From: Mesorhizobium sp. AR07
GTDB lineage: Bacteria > Pseudomonadota > Alphaproteobacteria > Rhizobiales > Rhizobiaceae
Direction: 5' to 3'
NCBI RefSeq assembly: GCF_024746815.1
Contig: NZ_CP080525.1
Location: 558,001 to 622,000 of the forward strand
Length of the DNA stretch: 64,000 nucleotides
Within the stretch, counting starts at the first letter, position 1. Every line of letters begins with the position of its first letter. A program made the translations under genes and the position numbers. Positions 44,670 through 54,064 of the stretch are shown here, in pieces. The notes under the pieces are model-generated. The model had not been told where the DNA came from and did no database searches. It saw only the letters and a program-made list of their open reading frames with translations.

Positions 44670-45321
44670 TATTTCGTTTCCTCCCGGCAGCCGTCAGCCG
44701 CAGCTTGCGAGGCAATGCCCGCTGCTGCGTGTCTGGAGTGTGGGTGCCGGATGTCTGAATGTCCGCCGGCCGCCGCTTGAGCGCCATGGCGGTGCCGCCC
44801 GCAGCCATAATGGCGCGGTTTGATGCGGACCTTTCCATGATTGCGCTTGAAGCCATCGTCACCAGCAGAACCTTTTGAACCAAAGCCCGGACGAACCGGA
44901 CCAGCTTGTTTGCTCATACAGAGCCGGCGCGGGAACAAACCCGGCCGTTTTCCTCACGCAGGCGATTCCCCCGCCACGGGCGCACACCTGCGAAATTCGT
45001 CGCGATCACCTGAGGCCTTTTCGCGTGAAGCGAAAGGAGCCGCCTTTTCATCTGACCCTGTAGCAGGAAGCTGCGGAGGAGGGCGGTTCCAGGATTGCAG
45101 TGATCCACCATCGCTTTTATGATTTGGCGGGGTGGAAGGCAACCCCGATTTCCGATGCCGGCAAAAAGCAGTTCCGTAACGGAAGTACAGGTTCCGACCC
45201 TTGCATGAAAAGGCTTGGTTAACCTTCTCTGGATACCAATCGTTAATCGAGTTCGCGGCCTGACCGGCATTTCGACGAAACGACCGGCGCCTGGCGCCAA
45301 ACCGGAGCGACTGGAAGAAAG
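44670..45321. other. 652-base rne-amiC divergent region with long rne leader
   Basis: This region holds the promoters of two divergent genes. On the minus strand a frame from ATG 44917 (SKQAGPVRPGFGSKGSAGDD...) runs 82 codons and stops in TAATG, overlapping the rne start; it has no good ribosome site and an odd His/Arg/Ala-rich end, so it is either an upstream coupling frame or chance. On the plus strand GGAAGAAAG precedes the amiC ATG. AT-rich TTGGTTAACC...TACCAATCGTTAATCG near 45215-45250 may carry the amiC promoter. No tRNA or repeat was seen. Confidence 0.45.
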
Positions 45322-46584
45322 ATGGGACGGGCAGACTTCACAGACAAGGGATGTCGTGTCGGCGGCCAGATCGTCCGTGCTTTCTGCCTCTTGCTGCTGC
45401 TGGCGATCTCTTGCGCCTTGTCTTCCATTGCCAGTGCCGCCGACGCGCCGCTCGTGGCAAAAAGCTACAAGATGGGGGGCGATGCCACCAAGATGCGCAT
45501 CGTCATGGATTTCGATCGCGAACCTGATATCAAATGGTTCCTGTTGCGTGGTCCCAACCGCCTTGTCATCGATCTTGCCAATACGAGATTTGCCATTGAC
45601 GCCAAGGACTTGAAGGCGCGCGGCCTGGTCAGGAGCGTGCGCCTGGGCGCGCTCGGCGAGGGCGTTTCGCGACTGATCCTCACCGGCAAGGGACCGTTCG
45701 CCGTCGACAAGCTCGACGTGCTCAAGAACGAGGACGGAACCGGCTACCGCATAGCCATCGACATGTCGGCCGCCTCCGAGCGCGAGTTCGACGCAGCACT
45801 TGCCAATCAGGCGCTGACCACCGGATCGACGGTTTCGGCCGACAAGGGAGGGCGAGTCGGCACCGGACCGGTCTCCAATCCGGGCCACCGCTTCACCGTC
45901 GTGATCGATCCCGGTCATGGTGGCATCGACGGCGGCGCCGAGGGCCTGAACGGCACCATCGAGAAAGATATCACTCTGGCCTTCGCCACGGAGTTGCGCG
46001 ACAAACTCGCGGCCGTCGGCAACTACGATGTCTTCATGACGCGCGACACCGACGAATTCCTGCGTTTGGATGATCGCGTGCGCATTGCCCGCCAGCATGA
46101 GGCCGACCTGCTGATCTCCATCCATGCCGACACCATCAGCGTCAAAGGCATTCGCGGCGCCACCGTCTACACCGTTTCCGACAGGGCTTCGGATCCCGAG
46201 GCGCAGGCGCTTGCCGACCGCGAGAACCTCTCCGATCAATTCGCCGGCATGGAAATCAAGAACGATAACAAGGAAGTGACCGACATCCTGATCGATCTGA
46301 TCCGCCGCGAAACGCACAATTTCTCGATGAGTTTCGCCCACACGCTGGTCGGTCAGCTCTCGACCAGCGTCGGCCTTATCAACAATCCGCAACGTTCGGC
46401 CGGGTTCAAGGTGCTGAAGGCACCTGACGTGCCATCCGTACTGGTGGAACTCGGTTATCTCTCGAACGCCAAGGACGAAGCACAGCTGCTCGATGCCGAT
46501 TGGCGCGGCAAGGCGGCTCAAAGCATCACCAACGCCGTCGCATTGTTTGCTTCCGCCCGAACCGGACCGGGAACCGGGGGCTGA
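45322..46584 (+). CDS. amiC: N-acetylmuramoyl-L-alanine amidase with AMIN domain
   Basis: This 420-residue exported enzyme cleaves the amide between MurNAc and the stem peptide during septation. A signal segment (about residues 18-41, ending SIASAA) is followed by an AMIN domain (about 45-155: MRIVMDFDREPDIKWFLLRGPNRLVIDLANT) and Amidase_3 (about 190-410), with zinc ligands in VVIDPGHGGIDGGAEG, the second Glu in IEKDITLAFA, His in LLISIHADT and the catalytic Glu in SVLVELGYLSN. It is followed by PBP1A, a usual rhizobial order. Confidence 0.94.
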   Translation: MGRADFTDKGCRVGGQIVRAFCLLLLLAISCALSSIASAADAPLVAKSYKMGGDATKMRIVMDFDREPDIKWFLLRGPNRLVIDLANTRFAIDAKDLKARGLVRSVRLGALGEGVSRLILTGKGPFAVDKLDVLKNEDGTGYRIAIDMSAASEREFDAALANQALTTGSTVSADKGGRVGTGPVSNPGHRFTVVIDPGHGGIDGGAEGLNGTIEKDITLAFATELRDKLAAVGNYDVFMTRDTDEFLRLDDRVRIARQHEADLLISIHADTISVKGIRGATVYTVSDRASDPEAQALADRENLSDQFAGMEIKNDNKEVTDILIDLIRRETHNFSMSFAHTLVGQLSTSVGLINNPQRSAGFKVLKAPDVPSVLVELGYLSNAKDEAQLLDADWRGKAAQSITNAVALFASARTGPGTGG

Positions 46585-46797
46585 GATGCCCGGCGGCGCC
46601 TGCAACCAGAGGCAGCGTTGCACGACGACAACACCCGGTGCCTTTATTTCCGGCTTGCGGTCACGAATTCAGGCATTGCCGTATTTTGTCCACATGGTCG
46701 CGACATGGGTTTTCGATTACGGATTGGGACCGGCTCGAAAGCTTGCGCGAAAGGCGGCTTCGTTTAGGAAATTCCCGAACCAAGGACTGGAGCGGGT

Positions 46798-49254
46798 ATG
46801 ATTCGTCTCATTGGCTATTTTTTCGGCATCGGCACGACGCTGGCCCTTCTGGTCGCGGCGGGCGTTGCGATCTACATCGGCCATTTGTCGAAAGATCTGC
46901 CCGATTACGAGGTGTTGGCCAAATACGAGCCGCCGGTGACCACCCGCATCCATGCGTCGGACGGCGCGCTGATGGCCGAATATGCGCGTGAGCGGCGCCT
47001 GTACCTGCCGATCCAGGCCATACCGGATCGTGTCAAGGCGGCCTTCCTGTCCGCGGAAGACAAGAACTTCTACAACCACCCCGGCATCGATATCACCGGC
47101 CTTGGCCGCGCTGTCATCGTCAACCTGCAGAATTTTGGCTCGGGCAGGCGCCAGGTCGGCGCCTCGACGATCACCCAGCAGGTGGCGAAGAACTTCCTGT
47201 TGTCCTCGGACCAGACCTACGAGCGCAAGATCAAGGAGATGATTCTCGCCTTCCGCATCGAGCAGGCCTATCCCAAGGATCGTATTCTCGAGCTCTACCT
47301 CAATGAAATCTTCTTCGGTTTCGGCGCCTATGGCGTCGCCGGCGCGGCGCTGACCTATTTCGACAAGTCGGTCAACGAGCTGACCGTTGCCGAGGCTGCC
47401 TATCTGGCTTCGCTGCCGAAGGGGCCGAACAACTACCACCCCTTCAAGCATGCCGATCGCGCGATCGAGCGCCGCAACTGGGTCGTCGACCAGATGGTCG
47501 CGAATGGCTATGTCACGCATGACGAAGGCGAAAAGGCCAAGGCCGAGCCTCTGGGCGTGACGCCGCGCCGCAACGGTACCTATCTTTTCGCCGGCGAGTA
47601 CTTCACCGAGGAGGTGCGCCGCCAGATCATTGCCCGTTACGGCGAGAATGCGCTTTACGAAGGCGGCCTCTCCGTCCGCACGACGCTCGATCCGAAGGTT
47701 CAGCTCATCGCCCGCAAGGCGATGCAGAACGGGTTGATGAAATACGATACGCTGCGCGGCTATCGCGGGCCGGTGAAGACCATCGACGTGTCCGGTGACT
47801 GGGGCGTGCCGCTGGGCAACGTCAAGGGGCTGGAGGATGTCCCCGAATGGTCGCTCGCCGTCGTGCTCGACAGTTCGGCGACCGGCCTGTCGATCGGCCT
47901 GCAGCCCGCGCGCCAGGCGTCGGGCGATATCGTCAAGGAACGCGTCGAAAGCACCGTCAGCAAGGACGACATGGGTTTCGCCATGCGCCATCTCGTCGAC
48001 GGCAAGACCGTCAAGGCCAAGTCGCCGGCGGATGTGCTGAAGCCGGGCGACGTCATCTTTGTGCAGAAGAACGATGGCGCCGATGGCGCCTACAGCCTGC
48101 GCCAGGTTCCCGAGGTGGAGGGCGGCCTGATCGCCATGGATCCGCATACCGGCCGCGTGCTGGCCATGGTCGGCGGCTTCTCCTACGCGCAGTCCGAATT
48201 CAACCGCGCTACCCAGGCCATGCGCCAGCCAGGCTCCTCGTTCAAGCCGATCGTCTATTCGGCCGCACTCGACAATGGCTATACGCCGGCCTCGGTGATC
48301 ATGGACGGGCCGATCACCATCCAGAGCGGCAACACGACCTGGACGCCGAAGAACTATGACGGCACCGTCGCTGGTCCGGCAACGCTGCGCTCCGGCATCG
48401 AGAAGTCGCGCAATTTGATGACGGTGCGACTTGCCAATGACATGGGCATGAAGCTGGTCGTCGAATATGCCGAGCGCTTCGGTGTCTACGACCATCTGGC
48501 GCCGTATCTGCCGATGGCGCTGGGCTCCGGCGAAACGACCGTGATGCGCATGGTGTCGGCCTATTCGATCATGGCCAATGGCGGCAAGTCGATCAAGCCG
48601 TCGCTCATCGACCGCATCCAGGACCGCTACGGCAAGACGGTGTTCAAGCAGGATGAACGCGGTTGCCAGGGCTGCAATGCGCAAGAATGGCAGAACCAGC
48701 CGGAGCCGGAGCTGGTCGACAATTCCGAGCAGGTGCTCGATCCGATGACCGCCTATCAGATCACCTCGATGATGGAAGGTGTCGTGCAACGCGGCACCGG
48801 CGCCACCATCGGCGAACTCGGCCGCCACATCGCCGGCAAGACCGGAACGACGAACGACGAAAAGGACGCCTGGTTCATCGGTTACACGCCAAACCTGGTC
48901 GTCGGTCTCTACATGGGCTACGACACGCCGCGCGGCCTCGGCCATGGCGCAACGGGTGGTGGTCTCGCCGCCCCGATCTTCAAGGACTTCATGCGCGTGG
49001 CGCTGGACGGCACGCCCAATGTCGACTTCAAGGTGCCGGAGGGCATGAACCTGGTCGCCATCAATCGCAAGACCGGCATGCGTGCGGCCTCGGGTGATCC
49101 CGGCACCATCATCGAAGCCTTCAAGCCGGGCACCGGGCCCGCCGACAGCTATTGGGTGATCGGCATGGGCGCCGACGGTTCCAATGCCACCGGCGGCGCG
49201 CTGTCACCGCAGGCCAACCAGGCCATTCAGTCTGGCGGCGGCGGCCTTTACTGA
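46798..49254 (+). CDS. mrcA: penicillin-binding protein 1A (bifunctional)
   Basis: This 818-residue class A PBP has an N-terminal membrane anchor (YFFGIGTTLALLVAAGVAIYI). The glycosyltransferase domain has the catalytic Glu in FLSAEDKNFYNHPGIDITGL, RRQVGASTITQQVAKNFLL and KIKEMILAFRIEQAYPKD. An OB-like insert precedes the transpeptidase, which has SxxK in QPGSSFKPIVYSAALDNG, the SRN-like EKSRNLMTVRLA and KTGTTNDEKDAWFIGY. It polymerises and crosslinks peptidoglycan. A terminator follows. Confidence 0.94.
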   Translation: MIRLIGYFFGIGTTLALLVAAGVAIYIGHLSKDLPDYEVLAKYEPPVTTRIHASDGALMAEYARERRLYLPIQAIPDRVKAAFLSAEDKNFYNHPGIDITGLGRAVIVNLQNFGSGRRQVGASTITQQVAKNFLLSSDQTYERKIKEMILAFRIEQAYPKDRILELYLNEIFFGFGAYGVAGAALTYFDKSVNELTVAEAAYLASLPKGPNNYHPFKHADRAIERRNWVVDQMVANGYVTHDEGEKAKAEPLGVTPRRNGTYLFAGEYFTEEVRRQIIARYGENALYEGGLSVRTTLDPKVQLIARKAMQNGLMKYDTLRGYRGPVKTIDVSGDWGVPLGNVKGLEDVPEWSLAVVLDSSATGLSIGLQPARQASGDIVKERVESTVSKDDMGFAMRHLVDGKTVKAKSPADVLKPGDVIFVQKNDGADGAYSLRQVPEVEGGLIAMDPHTGRVLAMVGGFSYAQSEFNRATQAMRQPGSSFKPIVYSAALDNGYTPASVIMDGPITIQSGNTTWTPKNYDGTVAGPATLRSGIEKSRNLMTVRLANDMGMKLVVEYAERFGVYDHLAPYLPMALGSGETTVMRMVSAYSIMANGGKSIKPSLIDRIQDRYGKTVFKQDERGCQGCNAQEWQNQPEPELVDNSEQVLDPMTAYQITSMMEGVVQRGTGATIGELGRHIAGKTGTTNDEKDAWFIGYTPNLVVGLYMGYDTPRGLGHGATGGGLAAPIFKDFMRVALDGTPNVDFKVPEGMNLVAINRKTGMRAASGDPGTIIEAFKPGTGPADSYWVIGMGADGSNATGGALSPQANQAIQSGGGGLY

Positions 49255-49270
49255 CGATTTTCATGAGCGG

Positions 49271-49303
49271 ATGGGCTGGCCTTGCGCCAGCCCATTTTGC
49301 TTT
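49271..49303 (+). terminator. intrinsic terminator after PBP1A
   Basis: ATGGGCTGGC, a CTTGC loop and GCCAGCCCAT form a perfect 10-pair stem followed by TTTGCTTT, 17 bases after the stop. Confidence 0.75.
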
Positions 49304-49371
49304 ACAGCCGGCGGCGGCCTCCCTATGTATCGCGCCGACCGATTTCAGCAAACAGGACAGAACGGCCAGCC

Positions 49372-50503
49372 ATGCGCGCGGAAACGCAGAATATTGTCGA
49401 CGAGATCAGGCAGGCGATTACCCTGCTGAGGAGGCATCTTTGACTGGGATCAGGCCATAAAGCGGCTTGAATACCTCAATGTGCGTGCCGAGGACGCCAG
49501 CCTCTGGAACGAACCGCTGGAAGCGCAGAAGCTGATGCGCGAACGCCAGGGCCTCGAGGAAGGTATCGCCTCGGTAAAAGGCCTGACGCAGGCGCTGGAA
49601 GACAATATCGGCCTGATCGAGCTCGGTGAGGAAGAGCGCGATGAGGGCGTCATCGCCGAGGCCGAGGCCGCGATCCGCTCGATGCAGGGCGAAGCGAAGG
49701 CCCGCCAGGTCGAGACGCTGCTGTCGGGAGAGGCCGACGCCAACGACACCTACCTCGAAGTCCACGCCGGCGCCGGCGGCACCGAAAGCCAGGACTGGGC
49801 CTCGATGCTCTTGCGCATGTACACGCGCTGGGCCGAGCGGCGCCGCTTCAAGGTCGAAGTGCTGGAAATGCATGACGGCGAAGAAGCCGGCATCAAGTCC
49901 GCCACGCTGATGATCAAGGGCCACAACGCCTATGGCTGGCTGAAGACGGAATCGGGCGTTCATCGCCTGGTGCGCATTTCACCCTACGACAGCAATGCGC
50001 GTCGGCACACCTCGTTCGCCAGCATCTGGGTTTACCCGGTGATCGACGACACGATCGACATCGATGTGTCCGAATCCGATGTCCGCATCGATACCTATCG
50101 CTCGTCAGGCTCGGGCGGCCAGCACGTCAACACCACCGATTCGGCCGTGCGCATCACCCACCTTGCCACCGGCATCGCGGTCGCCTGCCAGGCCGAACGT
50201 TCCCAGCACAAGAACAAGGCCAAGGCCTGGGAGATGCTGCGCTCGCGCCTCTACGAGGAAGAGTTGAAGAAGCGCGAGGCGGTCGCCAACGCCACCGAAG
50301 CGTCGAAGAGCGATATCGGCTGGGGTCACCAGATCCGCTCCTATGTGCTGCAGCCCTATCAGCTGGTGAAGGATCTGCGCACCGGCGTCGAAAGCACCAG
50401 CCCGTCGAGCGTGCTCGATGGCGACCTCGACGATTTCATGGAAGCCTCGTTGTCGCAGCGCATCGAGGGCGGTGCGGGTGAAGCGGTGGCGGATATTGAC
50501 TAG
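49372..50503 (+). CDS. prfB: peptide chain release factor 2 (with +1 programmed frameshift)
   Basis: The full protein is 376 residues. Translation starts at ATG 49372, reads 23 codons to CTT and meets TGA at 49441; a +1 shift at CTTTGAC continues in the frame from GAC (49442). RF2 recognises UGA and UAA stops. Visible are the anticodon-like loop region and the catalytic GGQ in [20 protein letters not shown], plus [19 protein letters not shown] and [25 protein letters not shown]. The tail ends [18 protein letters not shown] naive call starting after the shift would lose the first 23 residues. Confidence 0.95.
49429..49444 (+). promoter_or_regulatory. prfB +1 frameshift site
   Basis: A Shine-Dalgarno-like AGGAGG (49429-49434) is followed after CAT by the slippery CTT-TGA-C (49438-49444), the same arrangement as E. 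coli prfB (AGGGGGTATCTTTGAC). Low RF2 slows UGA reading and favours the shift, an autoregulatory loop known for prfB. Confidence 0.92.
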
Positions 50504-50542
50504 GCCTTAGAACCGCGGCTTCACACAGACCTGGATTGGACG

Positions 50543-50944
50543 ATGGCGCGCAAGCTTGTCGGAAAATGCCTGTGCGGCGCTGTGCAATACGCCGTTCGGG
50601 ACGAGTTTGTTTACGCGGCCAACTGCCACTGTTCCAATTGCCGGAGAACCACGGGTTCGGCCTTCAAGCCGTTCGCAGGCATCGAGCGCGAAAAGCTTGC
50701 CTTGAGCGAAGGCGAGGACAAGCTTCTGGTCTTTGGCGACCAAAGCGGCCATGACGCGCACTGCGGGCTATGCGGCTCATTGATCTATTCTCTTGTGCGC
50801 GAAGGGACCTTTTTCCATGTCGCCATGGGCACCCTTGTCGACGATCCGTCCATTCGCCCGACCGCGCATATTTTCGTCGGCTCGAAGGCCGGCTGGTTCA
50901 CCATCACCGACGACCTGCCGCAATATGAAGAGCATGTGGTCTGA
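50543..50944 (+). CDS. GFA family protein (zinc-binding, glutathione-dependent formaldehyde-activating type), copy 1
   Basis: This is a 133-residue protein with GFA cysteines: GKCLCGAVQYAV, then NCHCSNCRRTTGSAFKPFAGI and later HCGLCGSLIYSL. These are the structural and catalytic zinc sites of the fold. True formaldehyde activation is not shown for most members. A second GFA protein lies 743 bases downstream. Confidence 0.88.
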   Translation: MARKLVGKCLCGAVQYAVRDEFVYAANCHCSNCRRTTGSAFKPFAGIEREKLALSEGEDKLLVFGDQSGHDAHCGLCGSLIYSLVREGTFFHVAMGTLVDDPSIRPTAHIFVGSKAGWFTITDDLPQYEEHVV

Positions 50945-51150
50945 GCTGTCGACGAATAGGCGTCTGCCGGCCACGTAGCAATTTCTTGCGGCGACTCACA
51001 TTTGCGCTCACCATCACGGCATTGAGGGGAGACAAAAGCATTTATGGCCGGGCGCGGCATATCTGCACGCTGACGATCTGGCCGCTGGGAAGACACGTTC
51101 CGGGAACGGGCAAGCGAAACGCTTGAACCTCGTTTGAAAGGAACGTTCCC

Positions 51151-51528
51151 ATGTTTGCCGCCAGTTCCAGATCGGCCTTCGCCGTTCAATCGGTTGGCCA
51201 GCTTCTCATCCCTCTGTGCGCAACTTTTGCGATCGTGGTCCTAACGGCGCCGGCGTCGGCGCATGACGCCAAGCCGACCGCGGCGAAGCCGCAAGGCTGG
51301 AGCTATCCGTTCGCCTGCTGTGCCAACTACGATTGCCATGAAGTGTCGCAGACTTCGATCAGCGAGCGCCCGGAGGGCTATGTCATCAAGGACACCGGGG
51401 AGGTGTTGGCTTACAGCGACAGACGAATCAAGGATTCGCCCGACGGCGAATTCCATTGGTGCGCGCATGAAGCCGGGCTCGATGCCGGCAAGACCATCTG
51501 CCTGTTCGTGCCGCCATCGTCCTACTAG
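51151..51528 (+). CDS. exported Cys-rich protein of unknown function
   Basis: This is a 125-residue protein. A long signal segment (LLIPLCATFAIVVLTAPASA) ends near residue 37. The mature part, SYPFACCANYDCHEVSQTSI, then GYVIKDTGEVLAYSDRRIKDSPDGEFHWCAHEAG and KTICLFVPPSSY, has five cysteines and reads as a conserved rhizobial family, but I cannot name it. AAAGGA lies about 10 bases before the ATG. It sits between the two GFA genes. Confidence 0.72.
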   Translation: MFAASSRSAFAVQSVGQLLIPLCATFAIVVLTAPASAHDAKPTAAKPQGWSYPFACCANYDCHEVSQTSISERPEGYVIKDTGEVLAYSDRRIKDSPDGEFHWCAHEAGLDAGKTICLFVPPSSY

Positions 51529-51687
51529 ACGGTTTCCAGTCTGGATTTCGGCGAACGGGTTAGGCCGGCGCGTCGTTTTCGGGACCGCGCCAGCGTGTCT
51601 GGCGATCTGCTGACAGACAGTTGTCAGGAGCGCCTCTTTATGCTGCTCTTGCCGCACGAGGCGGCGGGCGACTGAGGGAGTTCGTTG

Positions 51688-52056
51688 ATGACCATCAAGG
51701 CAAGCTGTCATTGCAAGGCGACGACATTCGAGGTTTCGCAGGCACCGCGGACGGTGACGCAATGCACCTGTTCGTTCTGCTCGAAACGCGGCTCGCTCTG
51801 GGCCTACTACATCCCGTCGCAATTCAAGCTCACCAGCCCACCGGAGAACGTTTCCGTCTACCAATGGGGGTCGAAAACCGTAAAGCACGGTTTTTGCGCG
51901 ACATGCGGTTGCGGCACCTTTACGCAAACGCCGGACTGGTCGACCGGCGAGCCGGATTTCGACAATCCCAAGATCAGCGTCAATTCGCGGCTGTTCGATG
52001 ATTTCGATCTCGACAAGGTCGAGGTGGTGGTCATCGACGGCAAGAATCTCTGGTAG
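51688..52056 (+). CDS. GFA family protein, copy 2
   Basis: This is a 122-residue protein starting MTIKASCHCKATTFEVSQ; the zinc cysteines are in SCHCK, QCTCSFCSKRGSLWAYY and FCATCGCGTFTQ, with the C-terminal ISVNSRLFDDFDLDKVEVVVIDG. It is only loosely similar to copy 1, so it is not a recent duplicate. The ATG at 51688 is preferred to the in-frame TTG at 51685; GGGAG lies upstream. Confidence 0.88.
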   Translation: MTIKASCHCKATTFEVSQAPRTVTQCTCSFCSKRGSLWAYYIPSQFKLTSPPENVSVYQWGSKTVKHGFCATCGCGTFTQTPDWSTGEPDFDNPKISVNSRLFDDFDLDKVEVVVIDGKNLW

Positions 52057-52210
52057 CCTCGCCATGAGGCCAACCCGGTGAATTGGCACCGGGGAAAAGC
52101 CGTTGCGGGCGCTTTTGCCGTTCCGTATTTCGCCGCAATTCATGGTACAAGTCGCGGGAAGGGCTGATTTGGCGCCATCGCAATGGCGTGACTTGGAGAG
52201 GGACGATCCT

Positions 52211-52861
52211 ATGAAAAAGACTGTGCTCGTCGTCGTGGCGACGGCTGTGCTCGTGAGCGCCTGCACCACCACCGATCCGTATACCGGCGACCAGAAGATT
52301 TCCAACACGGCAGCGGGTGCCGGCCTTGGCGCCCTGGCTGGTGCCAGCCTTGGCCTGCTTGCGGGCGGCAACGACCGCCGCAACGCGCTGATCGGCGCCG
52401 GCATCGGCGCGCTTGCAGGCGGTGCCATCGGCGCCACCATGGACCAGAACGAGGCCGAACTGCGGCGGCAGCTCCAGGGCACCGGTGTCAGCGTCACCCG
52501 CAGCGGCGACCAGATCATCCTCAACATGCCGTCCGACATCACCTTCAACGTCGATCAGGATGCGGTGAAGCCCGGCTTCTACCAGGTGCTGAACTCGGTC
52601 GCGCTGGTGCTGAAGAAGTTCAAGCAGACCACGGTCGACGTTTTCGGCCACACCGATTCGACCGGTGGCGAGCAGCACAATTTCGATCTGTCGCAGCGTC
52701 GCGCGCTGGCCGTCGCCAACTATTTGTCGGGCCAGGGCGTCGATCAGCGCCGCTTTGCCGTCACCGGCTTTGGCAAGACACGCCCGGTCGCATCCAATGC
52801 CACGGCCGAAGGCCGCGCCCAGAACCGCCGCGTCGAGATCCAGCTGTCGCCGCTCACCTGA
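52211..52861 (+). CDS. OmpA-like lipoprotein with glycine-zipper region
   Basis: This 216-residue protein has a lipobox VSAC (Cys near 17). Residues 30-80 (AAGAGLGALAGASLGLLAGG, LIGAGIGALAGGAIGATM) are glycine-zipper repeats. The OmpA C-terminal peptidoglycan-binding domain follows: ITFNVDQDAVKPGFYQVLNSVALVL, VDVFGHTDSTGGEQHNFDLSQRRALAVANYL and the closing GRAQNRRVEIQL. It resembles YiaD, tethering the outer membrane to peptidoglycan. The start at 52211 is fixed by the lipoprotein signal. Confidence 0.9.
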   Translation: MKKTVLVVVATAVLVSACTTTDPYTGDQKISNTAAGAGLGALAGASLGLLAGGNDRRNALIGAGIGALAGGAIGATMDQNEAELRRQLQGTGVSVTRSGDQIILNMPSDITFNVDQDAVKPGFYQVLNSVALVLKKFKQTTVDVFGHTDSTGGEQHNFDLSQRRALAVANYLSGQGVDQRRFAVTGFGKTRPVASNATAEGRAQNRRVEIQLSPLT

Positions 52862-52880
52862 GCAAGGCCGGATTGAACAC

Positions 52881-52908
52881 AAAAACGGCCCCGCGTGGGG
52901 CCGTTTTT
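52881..52908. terminator. bidirectional terminator after the OmpA-like gene
   Basis: AAAAACGGCCCC, a GCGT loop and GGGGCCGTTTTT form a perfect palindrome with A and T tracts on both sides, so it can stop the OmpA-like gene (plus) and the DegT gene (minus), which converge here. Confidence 0.88.
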
Positions 52909-52936
52909 GCGTTGCGAACCACTCAAAACATTCGCG

Positions 52937-54064
52937 TCAGCCTGCGGTCACCGCTTCGCCGAGGATGGAGCAGATGCGTGAGATCGCTTCATCCGGAAGA
53001 TCGGTCCAGCAGGGCAGTCCCAGTTGAGTCGCGACAAGCATCTCGGTGACCGGCAGCGGCGCTCTGGGAAAATGTTCGAAGGCTGCGTGCCGATGCAGAC
53101 CGCCACCCCACCACCGGCGAACACCAATTCCTGCGTCCATCAGCGCCGTGAGTGTCCGATCCATCGAGCCGATGGGCAGGCCGACAGTGACTGTGGAGGA
53201 TATCCACCGTTCACCGAATCCATCCGGCAAGCTCAGCCCGGAAATCGAGCCCAGCCAGCGGCGATAGCCTGTGGCAACGCGTCTGTAGGCGGCCCGCGTG
53301 TGTGGCCAGGCCTCGAGTGCGGCGAGGCCGACGGCCGCGCCATACTCGCTGAGCTTGCCATTCAACGCCGGCGCGGCCGCCTCGCGCGAATTTGCAAAAC
53401 CAAAATTGGCCCCCTTCATAATTTCGTCGATCAGGGCGCCGTCATCGGACGCAATGAAGCAACCTTCGCCAATGCCGAGTGCCTTGGTGGCATGCAGGCT
53501 GACGACCGCGGGAACCCGCGATGGCGTCAACGTGTCGAAGGCCGCGGCCGCGTCGATTGCCACGGCAAGACCGGTATCGCCCTTGAACCGATCCCAGTTC
53601 GCAGCGCCCAGCGGGCCGCCGAACGGCATGACCGGCATGACTGCTCCGACCTTGCCGGGAGCCTGGCGCAGGAGTTCCGCCGCCGCCTCGGGCAACAATT
53701 GCTGGGTGTTCGGGTCCACGTCGACAAGCCAGGGAACGAGCCCTGCAAGGACCGCCGCGTGCGCGCTGGCGGCGAAGGTCCAGGACGGCATCATGCAGAG
53801 ACTGCCCTTCGCCGGTTTCTGCGCCATCAATGCCAGTGCCAGCCCCAGCGTTGCGTTTGCCAGGCACACGACATGGCCAGCCGCGATCCGAGCCCTGAGA
53901 GCTTCCTGGAAGCGCTGATTCAGCGAACCGTTGTTGCTGTACCAGCGGTTTGCGTCGATCTCGCGCAGATAGGGCAGGATATCGTCGGCCGTCGGCAGGC
54001 GCGGACGCGCGACCGGGACATCAGGCGCCGGGTCGGGATCGGCATCCCACAATTTGCTCGTCAT
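52937..54064 (-). CDS. DegT/DnrJ/EryC1/StrS-type PLP aminotransferase
   Basis: This 375-residue sugar aminotransferase-like protein shows YLREIDANRWYSNNGSLNQRFQEALRARI at the start, VCLANATLGLALALMA, WTFAASAHAAVLAGLVPWLVDVDPNTQQLLP, IDAAAAFDT and the PLP Lys in VSLHATKALGIGEGCFIAS. These enzymes usually aminate nucleotide-linked keto sugars. It overlaps the radical SAM gene by 4 bases (ATGA) and is second in that minus-strand pair, within a glycan-like cassette; the sugar substrate is unknown. Confidence 0.9.
   Translation of the reverse strand: MTSKLWDADPDPAPDVPVARPRLPTADDILPYLREIDANRWYSNNGSLNQRFQEALRARIAAGHVVCLANATLGLALALMAQKPAKGSLCMMPSWTFAASAHAAVLAGLVPWLVDVDPNTQQLLPEAAAELLRQAPGKVGAVMPVMPFGGPLGAANWDRFKGDTGLAVAIDAAAAFDTLTPSRVPAVVSLHATKALGIGEGCFIASDDGALIDEIMKGANFGFANSREAAAPALNGKLSEYGAAVGLAALEAWPHTRAAYRRVATGYRRWLGSISGLSLPDGFGERWISSTVTVGLPIGSMDRTLTALMDAGIGVRRWWGGGLHRHAAFEHFPRAPLPVTEMLVATQLGLPCWTDLPDEAISRICSILGEAVTAG

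Noticed and set aside
44914..46623. 569-codon minus-strand frame opposite amiC
   Set aside because: Shadow of the amidase gene; no known domain.
46717..48945. 742-codon open frame on the minus strand opposite PBP1A
   Set aside because: Exact antisense of a clear PBP1A gene; the His/Asp/Val/Gly-rich composition is the usual shadow in GC-rich DNA.
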